A DNA stretch of 64,000 bases from Apostichopus japonicus (lineage: Eukaryota > Echinodermata > Holothuroidea > Aspidochirotida > Stichopodidae). The position numbers and the translations under genes are program-made. Shown in pieces: positions 24,330 to 36,800 of the stretch. The DNA is taken from positions 15,467,499-15,531,498 of the forward strand of contig NC_092565.1 in assembly GCF_037975245.1 (NCBI RefSeq). The letters are read 5' to 3'. The notes under the pieces were generated by a model that ran no database searches, was not told the DNA's origin, and saw nothing but the letters and a program-made list of their open reading frames with translations. The stretch's first letter is position 1; every line of letters begins with the position of its first letter.

Positions 24330-26084
24330 CAGTGGCGTAACTTGACTTTTTCATCTGAGCAGGGGGGCGGAGCCGGCTGAGGGGCAAAGAGTTCAAGTGG
24401 GGGAGCCAAGTTCAAGTTTCGCGGGCGACCAGTTCGGTTACTTTTTGCAATATGCCCCATAACCAAACACTTGAAACCATGGTAACGGTACTAATGTTTT
24501 TTTACCCAAATTGACAGTTTATTCCTGAGTTCCATCCGCTAAATTGTTGAAGAGATAGTCCAACTAAAAATATGCACTGTTAATGTGTTGTATAGAGAAA
24601 GTCAAGTGTATAGAAAGGATTTCATTTAAGGGAGTGGGTGGATTCAAATTATTGACATTTCGACGAGAACGCTTTGCACTATCTGCGTGTGGTCCAGGGG
24701 CCCGTCATAGGGTGAAACCCCTGGAAGCTAAACGATATGGTGGACTTTAGAGGCCTGAAAGCTTTCAAATTTTATCCGAACGGCCGAAAGTTTATCCATG
24801 TAAAATTATATGAAAATGTTCAAATTACTGGATATGATTAGCCTAATTTTGATTCGTTGGGTAGAAATTATTCAAGTAGGTAATAACCCACTCAAAGTAT
24901 AAGCTAATTCTAGGGTGGCCTATAGTCAAATCCTTAGCACGTACGAGGGTGTCACGGTGTGATACCAATTTGAAGTTTACAGCCTTCAGCAGGGTTGCCA
25001 GTTATAACGGTAACACAAAATGGTCATATTAGAGAATTTACCGGCCAAATCGAGTGAGAAAAGGCCAAAAACATTTTTCTCCGATTTCTGCCCTTGTCTA
25101 CTATAGCCTTCAATTTAATAGTTGCATTTCTTTTCGATAGGGTAACTTTTTGTAGGCTGCCGGCGTAGATAGCTTTTCAAAAGTGTGGGCACAAAAGGCT
25201 TAAATATTCCGCTATGCCTATATGAAATCTATTCTTAGTCATAAATGGGAATGAGATATTCCAATTTCTCATACTGTATTTATCGTTCACAATTTGTCTA
25301 CTAAGGCATATGTTTTCTTTATAATCGGATGCTTCATTTTTTCTCAGTAAAATTTGTTACTTGGCGACAAATTTAGACAAATTAAAAAAAAAAACATCAA
25401 AAATGGTATATATAACAATGGGATTTTGACAATTGGATTAATTTGTTTCGTATACTTTGAATTGTTTTGTCTCATTCAACAGAACAGTTCAAGTTATCTC
25501 ATTGTCTACGATTTATTATAAATATGATTTAAATAAATTTGTATATGAAGCTCACTTTCATCGATTTATAGACTTCATTCATTCAGCCACTACAAAACTG
25601 TCTTTCAAGCGCCATATAGTCCATTAGTTTTATTACATTAATCGACTTAAATCTGTATAGTCGTTGAAATTACGGTGTTTCTGCATGCTGCATATTCCTA
25701 GTAATAATATTGGATTAACTTCGGACGGTTGATACAGCGATTGGATAAAGTAATAAACATACATATGGTATAACAAGCATGCATGGTAGCAAGTTATCTT
25801 GTTGGGGAGGGGAATGGGAATTCGTAGCGAAGACAGAAAGCAAAAAGAAAGCATAATATTAAACTTGAGACGCAATTGGCTGGTATATTAATTTGAGAAT
25901 TCGCGTCAATTCCAACCGAGAACTGGTTTATAGCTGAGCCTTTAAATGCATTATGTAATTTTCGTTTAACATTTTTTTGTGCCCACCAATATCATTTGGG
26001 GGCAAGTGTGGGCAAGTGGGGGGGCAAGACATTTGAATGGGTGGGGGAGGCTCCCGCCCCCTGCCCCAGCCGGTTACGCCATTG
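24330..26084. mobile_element. Non-autonomous hAT-like DNA transposon, 1.75 kb
   Basis: The left end begins CAGTGGCGTAAC. The right end, read backwards, begins CAATGGCGTAAC, giving an inverted terminal repeat with one mismatch in 12. Flanks are CATGGTAC (24322-24329) and TATGGTAC (26085-26092), an 8-bp target-site duplication with one mismatch, the length typical of hAT elements. Both ends carry G-rich subterminal blocks (near 24361 and 26000-26070). No transposase frame is visible inside, so it would depend on a partner element. Confidence 0.75.
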
Positions 26085-26244
26085 TATGGTACCTCATACT
26101 CGATGGTCAGTATTACATCCCGTTACGGTCCGTATTGTCATTACAGGTCATCACAGGAGTTCAATTTGAAAACCGCTATCAAGTTTTAGCATGGACCAAG
26201 TACCAAGACAGTGCCTAATTTGAAAGAAGACTTTAGGGAAGTTA

Positions 26245-26499
26245 ACGAGGCGGAGTGTATAGCCTACTGGTTAACGCCGGCGTCTCCCAGTCATGAGATC
26301 CCCGGTTCGATTCCCCGCCGACAGCAATGTGTGTCGTCTGGCAAGGGTGTTGTTCAATAACAACTTCCTGACATGGACGTTAAATGGATGTGTGCCGAGA
26401 GATTGGCTTCGGTCAGCTTGCGAGTCTACAAGCCTCAATGGCTTCTTTCGCGAGTTCCTGCATGCAGGAAGATCACATATACATACATACATACATACA
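26245..26499 (+). mobile_element. tRNA-derived SINE with (CATA)n tail
   Basis: A tRNA-like head (26249-26319) retains an acceptor-like GGCGG/CCGCC pair, a Pol III A-box TAGCCTACTGG (26260-26270) and a perfect B-box GGTTCGATTCC (26304-26314), 33 bp apart. It continues into a tRNA-unrelated body with the palindrome TTCCTGCATGCAGGAA near 26455, and ends in a CATA/ATAC tail (26478-26499). No clear target-site duplication was found. It resembles tRNA-headed SINEs of marine invertebrates; the family is not identified. Confidence 0.8.
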
Positions 26500-26624
26500 A
26501 CGTGTAAAATCATATTATATTAAGTTGATAAATTTACAACAGTCATTATTTAAACTTCCCGACTCAGGTTTGGTCTGATAGCTTTAGTCTGATATTCTGG
26601 GAGTGAAATCGTTTACTATACGTT

Positions 26625-26870
26625 ATGTGTTCACATGAGGATCAAGGCTTCATCTCAGATTTATCTGATCAGTCGGAATTTCCAACAACTTATATGAAAG
26701 AGGTTTTCTTGAACCTGCAAAGGCAAATAACCGAGCTACAGTGTCCAGCGTTTACCCTAGCGAATTGCTTCAAGTCAGATGGTTTTGACGACTGCATCGA
26801 TCTATTTATAACTAGTCTATACAACTGTGGTTCTCACCAGTTTAACATACAATACCGTACGGTATATTGA
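26625..26870 (+). CDS. Unidentified 81-codon open frame
   Basis: ATG to TGA with protein-like composition: an acidic start (MCSHEDQGFISDLSDQSE), a leucine-containing middle (MKEVFLNLQRQITELQC) and five cysteines. No family is recognised, no promoter or splice evidence accompanies it, and nearby frames of this size are chance. Included as a possibility only. Confidence 0.12.
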   Translation: MCSHEDQGFISDLSDQSEFPTTYMKEVFLNLQRQITELQCPAFTLANCFKSDGFDDCIDLFITSLYNCGSHQFNIQYRTVY

Positions 26871-27755
26871 TGTCGCGACGTTTAGCCCTATCATGATACA
26901 AACATAAAATTACTATGATTTGTCAATAACGCGTTCCTGGTACCGGAACGATGTAATAAGTAAATTATATGGGATTTTCCTACCGGTCTATGTACTGTGG
27001 GTAATACAAATTCTCAGAATGTTGTGGGAACTTATACTACGGAAGGAACTTCTTGTTATTTAACCACCCATTCTATCCCCGGCATTGATTAATCCGATCC
27101 CATCCGAATAGTAAATGTTGCAATCATATTCTCCGAGAACTTGGTTGAACGAAACCGGATATATCCCGTACCGGGAATAGTATCGGGTATAGTACCGGTA
27201 TAGACTTAGTATAGTACCGGGTACAGGCCTAAACATTAGTATACTGAACTGAATGACTGAAGGCAAATGGTCAATCGAATCAACTTTATAAATGAGAATG
27301 CTGCCTCGACTTGTGGCTTCAGTGCCCCCCCCCCCCCGCCCCTCTTTCTACGTCGATCTTTACATAAAATTATCCCAATTTGCTGTAAACACCATCATAT
27401 AGCGATGAAGACTTAAAATAGGCTACCGTACTAAATTAACGGCGACTGTATAGTAATTATCTAAATTGTTTACAGTGCCACACCATCAGGTACGTCTGTA
27501 AGCCAGAGCCATGCTATTATAGCCGGCACGACAAAAATAAGTCTCATTAATCACGCTTGTTGTTCCGGCATAGTTATAATCATAATCAGGCAGTTTTTTG
27601 TACGATAATAATAAGGCATAATTGTTATTTCTTTCTTACAACAGTAGGTATAGGCTATGATTAATTATTTGTTGTGTTTGATACATAATATAAAAGTTCG
27701 CAACCATTATACAAATGAAACTAAGAGGGAAGCTCTTTCCGAGACTCTTCCGTAT

Positions 27756-27760
<5 letters not shown>

Positions 27761-27828
<68 letters not shown>
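27761..27828. repeat. (AT)34 microsatellite
   Basis: 68 bases of uninterrupted AT dinucleotides. Confidence 0.98.
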
Positions 27829-27831
<3 letters not shown>

Positions 27832-28099
27832 GCTGCATTATATATCGCTTTGATGTATATTTCACGTCAACGTATAGCAATTGATCTGCGAATATCATTG
27901 TGTCAATTTAAGAAATATTTCATTCGATTGAATTTCACGGGTTCGTAAGTCTGTACCGTCAACGATTCCTACAAAAGGAACAACTTTAGTAACAATTTAC
28001 AGTTTTGCAAAACAGTCGTCTTGATATACAGATGGACGTTGTATTGTTCGAACTTCGTTTTATAGTGCAACGGGGACACGGCCACGTTCATTTCCTTAC

Positions 28100-28164
28100 C
28101 AATCAATGTATCTGCCGTATCATCCTCGTCGGGTGCAATAGTGACAACGTATCCTTCCACATTC
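28100..28164 (-). other. Possible internal coding exon, family unknown
   Basis: On the minus strand, a TTTTTTGCAAACAG acceptor is followed by an open frame reading NVEGYVVTIAPDEDDTADT, then a donor ATTG|GTAAGG at 28100/28099. The same frame remains open past the donor to a stop at 27969. Codon choice looks coding, but no flanking exon was found and the product is not recognised. Confidence 0.2.
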
Positions 28165-28786
28165 CTGTTTGCAAAAAATACTATAATTTACGATTCCGAC
28201 GTCATTGGGAATTAAACTTCGGAGAGTTAACATAAATTCCTACACGACGTCCGCCACAATGTTAATGGAAATTTAAGCGTCACTCGAACGAGCACACGCT
28301 TACAGAACCATAATTACAAACCGTCGTGAACTTCAAATGAACCCAACCAATTATCACGCCATGCGACCTCTCGGTCTAAAAGGCTTGAGGTCAATGGGAT
28401 AAGGATAATAAACAGTACCAAAGAAAAACATGGCTAGCCCCATATTACCGTATTAAATTCATACCCGGCTGCAATATAGCTAGTATTATGCACGAGGTTT
28501 TAACGAAGCACCTGCATGAACTTATAACAGAGGTCTATTTAATCTACACTATAAGCAATTTGAATATCCGGTGTCCTAAATGTGTCGTAAGTCATTCCAA
28601 ATGAATATGCGATTTAATTTGTCAATTGTGATTTTCATTAACTAAGACCTATCGAATAGATGGAAGCGAACATGCATTAATTTCCGTTTTACGGATGATG
28701 ACACTGACCGCCTGTTGCAACGTATACCTATGGTTTAAAGGTGGATTGTCGTTTCAGCTGACGGATGGGTTAATTTCATATACATA

Positions 28787-28788
<2 letters not shown>

Positions 28789-28842
<54 letters not shown>

Positions 28843-28880
28843 TATAATATTATATAAATATTAATATATATATATATATA
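28789..28880. repeat. AT-rich microsatellite cluster
   Basis: TA repeats interrupted by AAATATA and AATATTATA blocks. Confidence 0.9.
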
Positions 28881-30105
28881 AGTATAGTATCATGGAAAGT
28901 ATAGCATCATGGATCTTTCGATGTTCTGAAATGTTTGTATAGGCCTACGTTTTTATTAAAAATACCGTATAGGTCACCAAGCTACAGAGACGGGGCACGA
29001 TAAAAAATATTATTTTACATACTTGGCAAACATCCCATGCACAAGTCCCCCTTGGAGGACTCTGCCACATGTCAACCCATAACGCTCTCGTGTGGAAGAA
29101 ACTGGCATATGTGAAAGAAATCGACATATGCTGAATTACGATCCTCCGATGACATGCGACACTGAGTGCAACATGAGTCCTCTTGTGAGAGTGCGCGAAA
29201 ACTGGCTTATTGCAAATTCGATATTATGTTGATTTCCCGTATGCATCATAGTTTTTCCAATTAAACCCGTTATGGAAATGATAGCCTATGTGACAGAGTC
29301 TTTTCAATGGGATTGCAAGTAACTGATATAGATTTTCACGTGATTTTTCTTCTTTTCTTCTTTTTCATTGTTCAAGAAATAGGAAGAAATGTACTACGGG
29401 TTAAGAAATTGAATCTGTTGAGAAAATAGTTTGTACCGGTGGAATTATTCTTCCACTAAACTAAAGTTTTATATATAAAAGAAAGAATGAATAATTTCCT
29501 CTTTCCACATTCACGAGAATATGACACCGTTTCCGGTCTTTCTATTCTAAGCATCAATGTTTTAAAAGAATCTAAACCGAAAGATACCTGATCCTAAGTA
29601 AAGTTTAATATATCCAATTTGCAAACCGGACACGAACATGGTTCTTGTTTCGCTTTCTGTTAAACCGCTCCATCTTACATACTGTATCTGCATGTGAATG
29701 TACATACTTGAGCTAATATTAGTTGTCATGGGAACGGAAGTTAATTAAGTGCATAATTTCCCATTTAAAACAATGAGGAAGAACTCTCGGATATTAGTTG
29801 ATCGTTGTATATAACATCTAATGCTTGGTGAATGTTATAATAACATGTTATATTTATAATATGCATTGTTTGCTATATCAATAAAAATGTCATCATTAAA
29901 GGAATGTGCCCGTCTTGAGGCCTTTAACCAAATTCTCACTGAATTTTTGGTCAATATTGCGATATCTTGTGTAGGCTCAATTACGAATAATATAGTTGTA
30001 AAGATCCACGTGTTTTATCAGTTGTGCGTTAACAACCGAGTACCGAATAGGCCTACCAAATTCTAGTTTGGTGTTCTACAACTCTGCAATGTACAATGTC
30101 TGCCG

Positions 30106-30150
30106 GACTCGACGACTCGACGTCTCGACGACTCGACGACTCGACGACGA
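30106..30150. repeat. 8-bp tandem repeat (GACTCGAC)n
   Basis: Five copies of GACTCGAC, one with A to T, plus a partial copy; it contains overlapping TCGA palindromes. Confidence 0.93.
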
Positions 30151-32751
30151 ATTCTTGTTCCAGATTTGAACCCAATGATGCTTTTCAACTGAAAATATCC
30201 TCTTTCCGCCATACCCTGATTCCCATTAGCATCATTTGCCCTACAAAGGAATATATCATTGAAGAAAAAAAACACCATATGTTGTTTGTCAATTTTGTGA
30301 CATGTTTGACAAGGGGGATGAAGCATTGTAAATATATCAATTGAGGTTTCTGTGTTAAGTTTTCCTATTTTACTCGATGATGTGGACTTTCTATCCCCTT
30401 CTGATCCATTTTGTCAGCTAAAGTGTACTATACAAACCCATTATCTCTGACTGTCGGCATTTACGAACACATGTTGTTTCGAGGTCCTTTAAATCTAGTA
30501 TAATGCTTTAATGGTTTTTCCTTTGTTATATCCGTCTGTCTATTATTAATGATAACGTGATTAAGTGTATATCATTCTTTTATGAGTGACGCATCAACTC
30601 GTTGGCCTACAAACTGTCGGAGGTAAATCTTGACGTGAGATTCAAACGACTGAAGTAGAAGACTGAAACCAGAACTCTATATATACTAACACAAAACGGG
30701 TTCACTATAGGAGTAAATATACAGTAATGGCGTTCATATGGATAGACTCGCAACCAAGACTGCTGAATGCTGCAGAAGACTATTGTACAAAAGTCAGAGA
30801 ACGTATTTTAGTTATTCATTTGAATTTAATAGCATAAATGGAGACTTCATATAAGTCCTTAATGTGAGGGCTATAATGTAATAATTAGCATCATGTTCCC
30901 AAATTGTATTATGATAAAACTTGCTAAACTTTGACCAAGATGATTTATCTGGCCATGCTCAGACCGTCCACGTTTCTCCCAGACATGAGAAGGCTTAGGC
31001 TAGTGAAACCACTCGATAGATTATTAATGAAGATCGCCCAAGTTGAAAGAAGTTAATTATAATATTAAAAACAGTTCACCAGCATCTTATTACGTTTATT
31101 CATATGACAGATCATCTAGTACAGGGTAAATTGGTGGTCCTATAAATGTATAGTTTTGAAAGGTATAGTGGTCTTAAACTTATAAATCATCATTATTATA
31201 TACAGACACGGTTAACCGGTTACTAGTCTCAGGAAGGAAATGATGTGTGGTGGTGTTTCAAAGTTTGACCATTATTCACTATCTCTGAGAATATGCATCT
31301 TATGAGAGAACCCTGCTTAATAGCATCTTATATTACGTATAGGGCTTCAATATTCACTGGAAGGGATGACATGCATGTAACTCCACCACCAACAACTCCG
31401 GTGCACGGACGACTTCGGTTTGATAAAGTTTAATATATCTGAAAATTATCTGTGAAGTGCTCTGTGGAGATCCATTGTCATTAAAATGACTGCTTCCTTT
31501 GTAACAATATATCATTTAATCCTATATATGACTCGGCGTTTATGATTGGTGTTGGGAACAGCCATGTATAGGGAGGGATATGGCCCACCCGGCGTCGAGA
31601 TTGAAAAATAGATGGCGTGCTTCATAAACAACTACTGCGGAGTCGTGTCATGACAGGATAAAGTCGGAATTCGATTATATTGGTTACTGGAAACATGAAA
31701 TAACTTCTGCCATTGATGCATGTACGGTCTCATTCCTACCATTACCCCACCCCGGCAAACGGTCCCTTTAGGTTTAGCCTCCTGTTTTCTTATAGGTTAT
31801 CCGTATTGCCCACAAATATGCCAAAGAGTCAAATTAACTTCAAAATGCATTTTATGCCATATACCCTCAATGCAACTTTCTTCATTGCGATATATCAGTA
31901 ATTTTGTATTTGAATTCTTCTGAACTTTTGAGGTCAATTTCGGAGTCAACACCTCAAATAAGTTAGGTACAAGCGGAGGGGCTTCCCCTTTGACAACTTT
32001 TGGTAAAATGGAGGGTGCGTATCGATGCAAAGTAGTAATATATTTTTCAACCATTGAAACAATGTTAAAGAATTTTCATCTGTTAAAGTTGTACTGCCTA
32101 TGATATAAGCCTATCTATCTGTGTACTGTACACTAGGATTATTAGACGTTTTAATACTACTCTTTTTCTTTTCGTTTTTTTTTTTTTGTTTTTTTGGAGG
32201 GGGTGGTGGCGAGGGTATGGGGACGGGCGCGTTGCTCCTGCTGTGTACGGAGTTCGGTAACGCCTTGACTTGCAGAGATATATGCATATTAAATATCCAT
32301 ATGTGGCTCTGCATTCAGCAAAGGAAAATTGATCGGTACGTGTAACTAAATTCGTTGTAATCTAATGGAAGTTGTGTCAAGAAGCAGAGCAAGAAGTACA
32401 ATAAAAATATATACATGTCATGAAGTCATTTTCCTACTTGAATTAGAAACAGCTTGATTCAAAAATGTGAAACTAGACAAAATCTCGCATTATGAATCCG
32501 AACCAGGCTCCTTATCAACTGCGAAGCCAGTGAGATTCTTAGGTTTGTTCAAGATGACAGCGCAGCGATGTTTTACATGATAAACTTGATATATTATTGT
32601 AAAACTTGGAATTGAAAACAAAATTAGCTATTTTACACTGCAGTTGTGTATGGGACTTCTGCCAACCAGAAGCGGTATTCTCAAAGGGCATGTAACGAAA
32701 AATGTTCGCAGGAGGAGTACCAATTTGAGGGAACTTGTAAAAACCTTGGAT

Positions 32752-33119
32752 CAGAGGCGGAGCTAGGGGTATTGGTCAGGGGGGTCGAGAGTGGTCTGTA
32801 GGGGCGCTTTCGACACTATCTAAGAGGAGCGCCACCACAGGTTGGCGCGGAACGTACAGAAATTGTTTCAGTAAAGATACTCCCTAGATCGCCGGAAATT
32901 ACCCTTTCCAGGCCTTGCTAATTTGCAGATAAACGAAGAATAATAGGTGTCATCGCCAACAAATTGTGACAATTGTCAATAGGTAGATGAGAGCGCAATA
33001 AAAATGTCAATAATCGCGAATAAGTAAAAAGTGGTAAAAAGCTGAAAAGGGCGCCAGCAGTCCATTTGAGTCCGTCAGGGGGGCATCCGCCCCCTGACTG
33101 TCTTGACACTCCGCCACTG
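32752..33119. mobile_element. hAT-type MITE, family A, copy 1
   Basis: 368 bp bounded by a perfect 8-bp target-site duplication, CCTTGGAT (32744-32751 and 33120-33127). The left end is CAGAGGCGGAG and the right end, read backwards, is CAGTGGCGGAG, a TIR with one mismatch. Near-identical along its length to 54341-54718. A subterminal hairpin GCGCCA/TGGCGC lies at 32829-32848. No coding capacity. It lies about 590 bp upstream of the casein kinase start codon. Confidence 0.9.
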
Positions 33120-33127
33120 CCTTGGAT

Positions 33128-33707
33128 GACGGTGTCTTGGTTGAAAAGTTTTGTTTTATATATTTTATATGGCTAAGGAATCCATCACTTCCAAACCACC
33201 CATCTCCTTCTCCTTCTCCCTATCCCTTCCCTAAGTTCCCTTCCCCGCCCCTCTCCTCGTCTACGCATTTGCCGATATCTTTTTCTTTCCACGGATACAG
33301 CCATCGTCGCGAAGTTTGCATGGAATTGTAAGTGCCATCCAGATACTTAAGCGCAATGCTGCATGCCTTAGTTGTAACTTGCTGTATGCAAATTTGGTCA
33401 CATAGCAACACCATCCCACAATCCTTTGCAATCGGTAGACGGTACGTCACAATACTAAGCCGTGAGGCTACTGTACTTATTTACATACTGTACTGTGCTG
33501 TGAAACACTGTCTCAAATACATGTACAGTAATAGCACTACTCAGCGCTATAGCAGATCATATGCGCAACCAAACATCATCACAGCTGATGGCAATATCCT
33601 GCAAATTTGGTTTCAATGATGTTCATCGAAATTTTAACATAAAAGACTGAAACCTCGTTTCATCTGTAACCATTTTGTTCTTACAGTAACGAGATAATCC
33701 ACACAAA
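33128..33707 (+). promoter_or_regulatory. CSNK1A1: 5' flank / probable 5' UTR of casein kinase I alpha
   Basis: Region between the MITE and the start codon. A splice-acceptor-like TTTTGTTCTTACAG ends at 33686, 21 nt before the ATG, so a 5' UTR intron is possible. The flank contains a TC-rich tract (33190-33270), TATA-like words near 33158 and a CRE half site (TACGTCA) near 33443. The transcription start cannot be located. Confidence 0.4.
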
Positions 33708-33833
33708 ATGACAAGTGCAAGCGGACAGAAAATTGAATACTTTGTCGGGCACGGCAAGTATAAATTGATACGGAAGATAGGCAGCGGTTCCTTTGGAGAC
33801 ATATATTTGGGGATCAACGTTACGAATGGAGAG
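33708..33833 (+). CDS. CSNK1A1: CK1 alpha exon 1 (coding part)
   Basis: 42 codons from [12 protein letters not shown] to NGE, carrying the glycine loop. Phase-0 donor GAG|GTATGT. Confidence 0.95.
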
Positions 33834-36800
33834 GTATGTGTTCGCGATTAGGCCTAAGCCTTCAAATTTGATCACAATAGTTACAGTGAATATTTATTAA
33901 CATCTAGAATGTGTCGGGTCACATTCCTCATAATTTTAAAAGTACATTATTCGGTTAAAGATGGAAAGTTTGGGTCTCGGTTAGTTTAGCTTACCAAACC
34001 TCCTGAAGCTATGAGTATGAGTAACACATAACAGTTTGAAAGTTTGTGAACTAACGTTAGGCCTAGCTTAAACTAAGTAAACCTTTCTTAGTCTTCCATG
34101 TTACTCGTTAGCAAGGCTAAGCTGTATTAGGCCTACCGACTTTGCTAGGCCCATTTTAGTAACCATACATTATATTCAACTTGATTGTCTAATGCCTGAT
34201 AGACCAGGCCAAGTGTATGCTAGCCTACTGCCTAGGCCTACTTTTGGTTCAGTTAGGACTTCGCCTAGACCGACAGACATAACCAGTTTGAGTGTTGGCT
34301 AGCCTACCTGGGCATTAGGTGAATTTTAATTAATTCCAACTTTGTGCCAAAATCATTGACCTAGGCCTAGCCTAACTGACATAAGTAGACCTGACTGACA
34401 GCTCACCATGGAATTAAAAAATCACTGGTGTAAAGTTATGTTCGCTCCTTAGACCTTAGATTAGAATCCGCTATTATGAAACCTCTTGTCCAGAATAGTG
34501 ATTCTGTTGGGTTGTGCCATATTAGATAAGAGCTTAAAGCACAGATGCATAGTGTACCCCACACTCTTGTATGGATTCATGGAGTTGCAGTGCTGCTACA
34601 TTTTTGCAGTTTTATGATCTTATCTTTTCAAAGCCTAATGATTTACCAGTACAGTTAGTGATGCATTCCTGATTCTTTTTTTTTTTGCATTGGTGAATGT
34701 TCCTTATTTCGCTTGTTTGCTGGAATCTTAGACCCAGTGGGAGATATTATTATTATTCATTTTTAGCTGTTAGTTGTCATGGGTATGTAAATGTACTGTT
34801 TAGATGTATGAGGTTACTTCATTATAGTAAAATTTTTAGAAATGGCACATAGTGCAAAATATTGACATCTTCTCAAGCAGAATATTCTTGCTGTCGGAAT
34901 GGCAGGGCATTCTATAGTTGTGCCAGTTAATACCTTATGTGTGTAAGTACTATAGTTATTCATTTTCTGTTTTTCTGATCAGAGATTTAATATAGGTTTC
35001 AAGTGATATTTATCTCAGGTTTTTAGGTTTCTGTTGAAAGGTGATTGTTGAACACAATAGTGCATACACTCCTGGAGTGAGTCATCAGCAATGATTGGTA
35101 ATCATGTACAACACTAAAGCATTGATAGACAGATCTGCATATAAACTAATCAATCTTACATTCTCACGTACAGCTAATTTGTTTGTCAGCAATAACTGAA
35201 CTAAAAGAATGTGCAGAGTAGATGACATGCACATCGTCAACTAAAGTTTGGCCATCACTGCTTTCTTAAACCTTAAATGAACTTTGGTGATCACATATAT
35301 AATAATGAGAGTGTCGTACAAGAAAGAGTGTCGGATATGTTCTTAAATATGATTTTAGCTTAATGTTGGGAGCAATCGTTTCGAAGCCTAGGATGATGGC
35401 TCAAGTGTAATAGCAATTAACTATATAGCCTTGGCACGGGCAAATACAATGTTGTGGAAAAACAGAAAAATGAGAGTACATGTGAGCCCAAATACCTTTG
35501 CTATGACATCAGCATTTATAAGTAGTTACAGGCTTGTCACTAAAAAGTCATGTTGACGCCTGTATGAATGGATGGCATCATGTTTTTGTGGAGAACAAAC
35601 CTGATTGCGTACAATCCTTGACAGGAGTGTAATTTTCCCCAACATTTTATTTTTGTAGACTGACTGACAGTGATAAGCTCATGTGTGCAAAATTCTGTGG
35701 AAGCTGACAGAAAGTATTTGCCTGGTGGTATCATATTATTGTTGACACATGACTGCATATACATGACTCATACACATTGACCATACATTGTTGTTGTGTG
35801 GACAACATTTTGTTGTGCAACATATACCCAGTAAGCTATTAATACTTTTAAACTCTTTCATGTTTATTGATGCATTTCCTGGATGTTTTGCCACCATGAT
35901 TGTTTCAAAGTACCAAGTAAACCTTAGCGATGATACAAATCTCATAATTTGCCCTTGCAAGAGCAATGACATATGAACTGGGAACCCCCCCCCCCAAAAA
36001 AAAATGCTAGTTTGTTATATCTAGGTAGGGCTGATATCAAGAAATCTGAAGGAATTGTTGACTGACAGATGAACAGAAAATTTGGTGATCCAAAGATGAG
36101 GCCTATATAGTGAAGTATGAGCTAAATATCCGCATTCCCAATTATAGAGTTCCCCCATAAGAGTTCCCCATTCGCAATCCCCAATCCCCAATCCCCATTA
36201 TACAATCACACAGTGTCACTACACTGGTTGTGTCATAAGTTTGAGATATTTGCCTTACAGTAAAACACCTGGGTAACCATCGATGAATCATTCCAAAATG
36301 TGTAAATACAATTGCAAAAAGGGGAATTTGAAACTGGCGATACTCAATGGGGTCTGTGGGCAGACTGAATGGGCAGATCAATGGACTACAATAAAGTAAA
36401 GGGCAAAATGGAGATAAATGACAGAAAAAGGAAAAATGAGTTAATAGGCCAAAACACACTGTACACAAGCACAGCTGTTGTGAATGCTTTCTTGTCTGAG
36501 CTATTCAATTTTTCTCACCAGCATTTTCAATATATTACTAACAATTGAACCATTGTCAGGTACACAGTTTTGTTTCTGTCAGCTAAATCAGTTGGCATTA
36601 TTAGTTCAACAGACCATTTTCTGGTATCACTGCTAGTGTATCCTAGCACATTGACTTTATAACTGGTTTCATTGTTACCTGCCTTCTGTTTTCATTTTTC
36701 ATTTTCATACCTTTTTCTTTAGAAAACAAAGTTTACACAAAATAATGCGTATCATAATTATTTCTGTATTTAAGATACCAGATATCAGCGTCAAAAATAA

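Larger units (their letters stand above)
28240..32743. other. Intergenic, no gene seen
   Basis: Open frames here are short and without domains. Holds an AT-rich microsatellite (28789-28880) and an 8-bp tandem repeat (30106-30150). Confidence 0.55.

Noticed and set aside
27657-27948. Two frames with long IY repeats
   Set aside because: Translation of the (AT)34 microsatellite.
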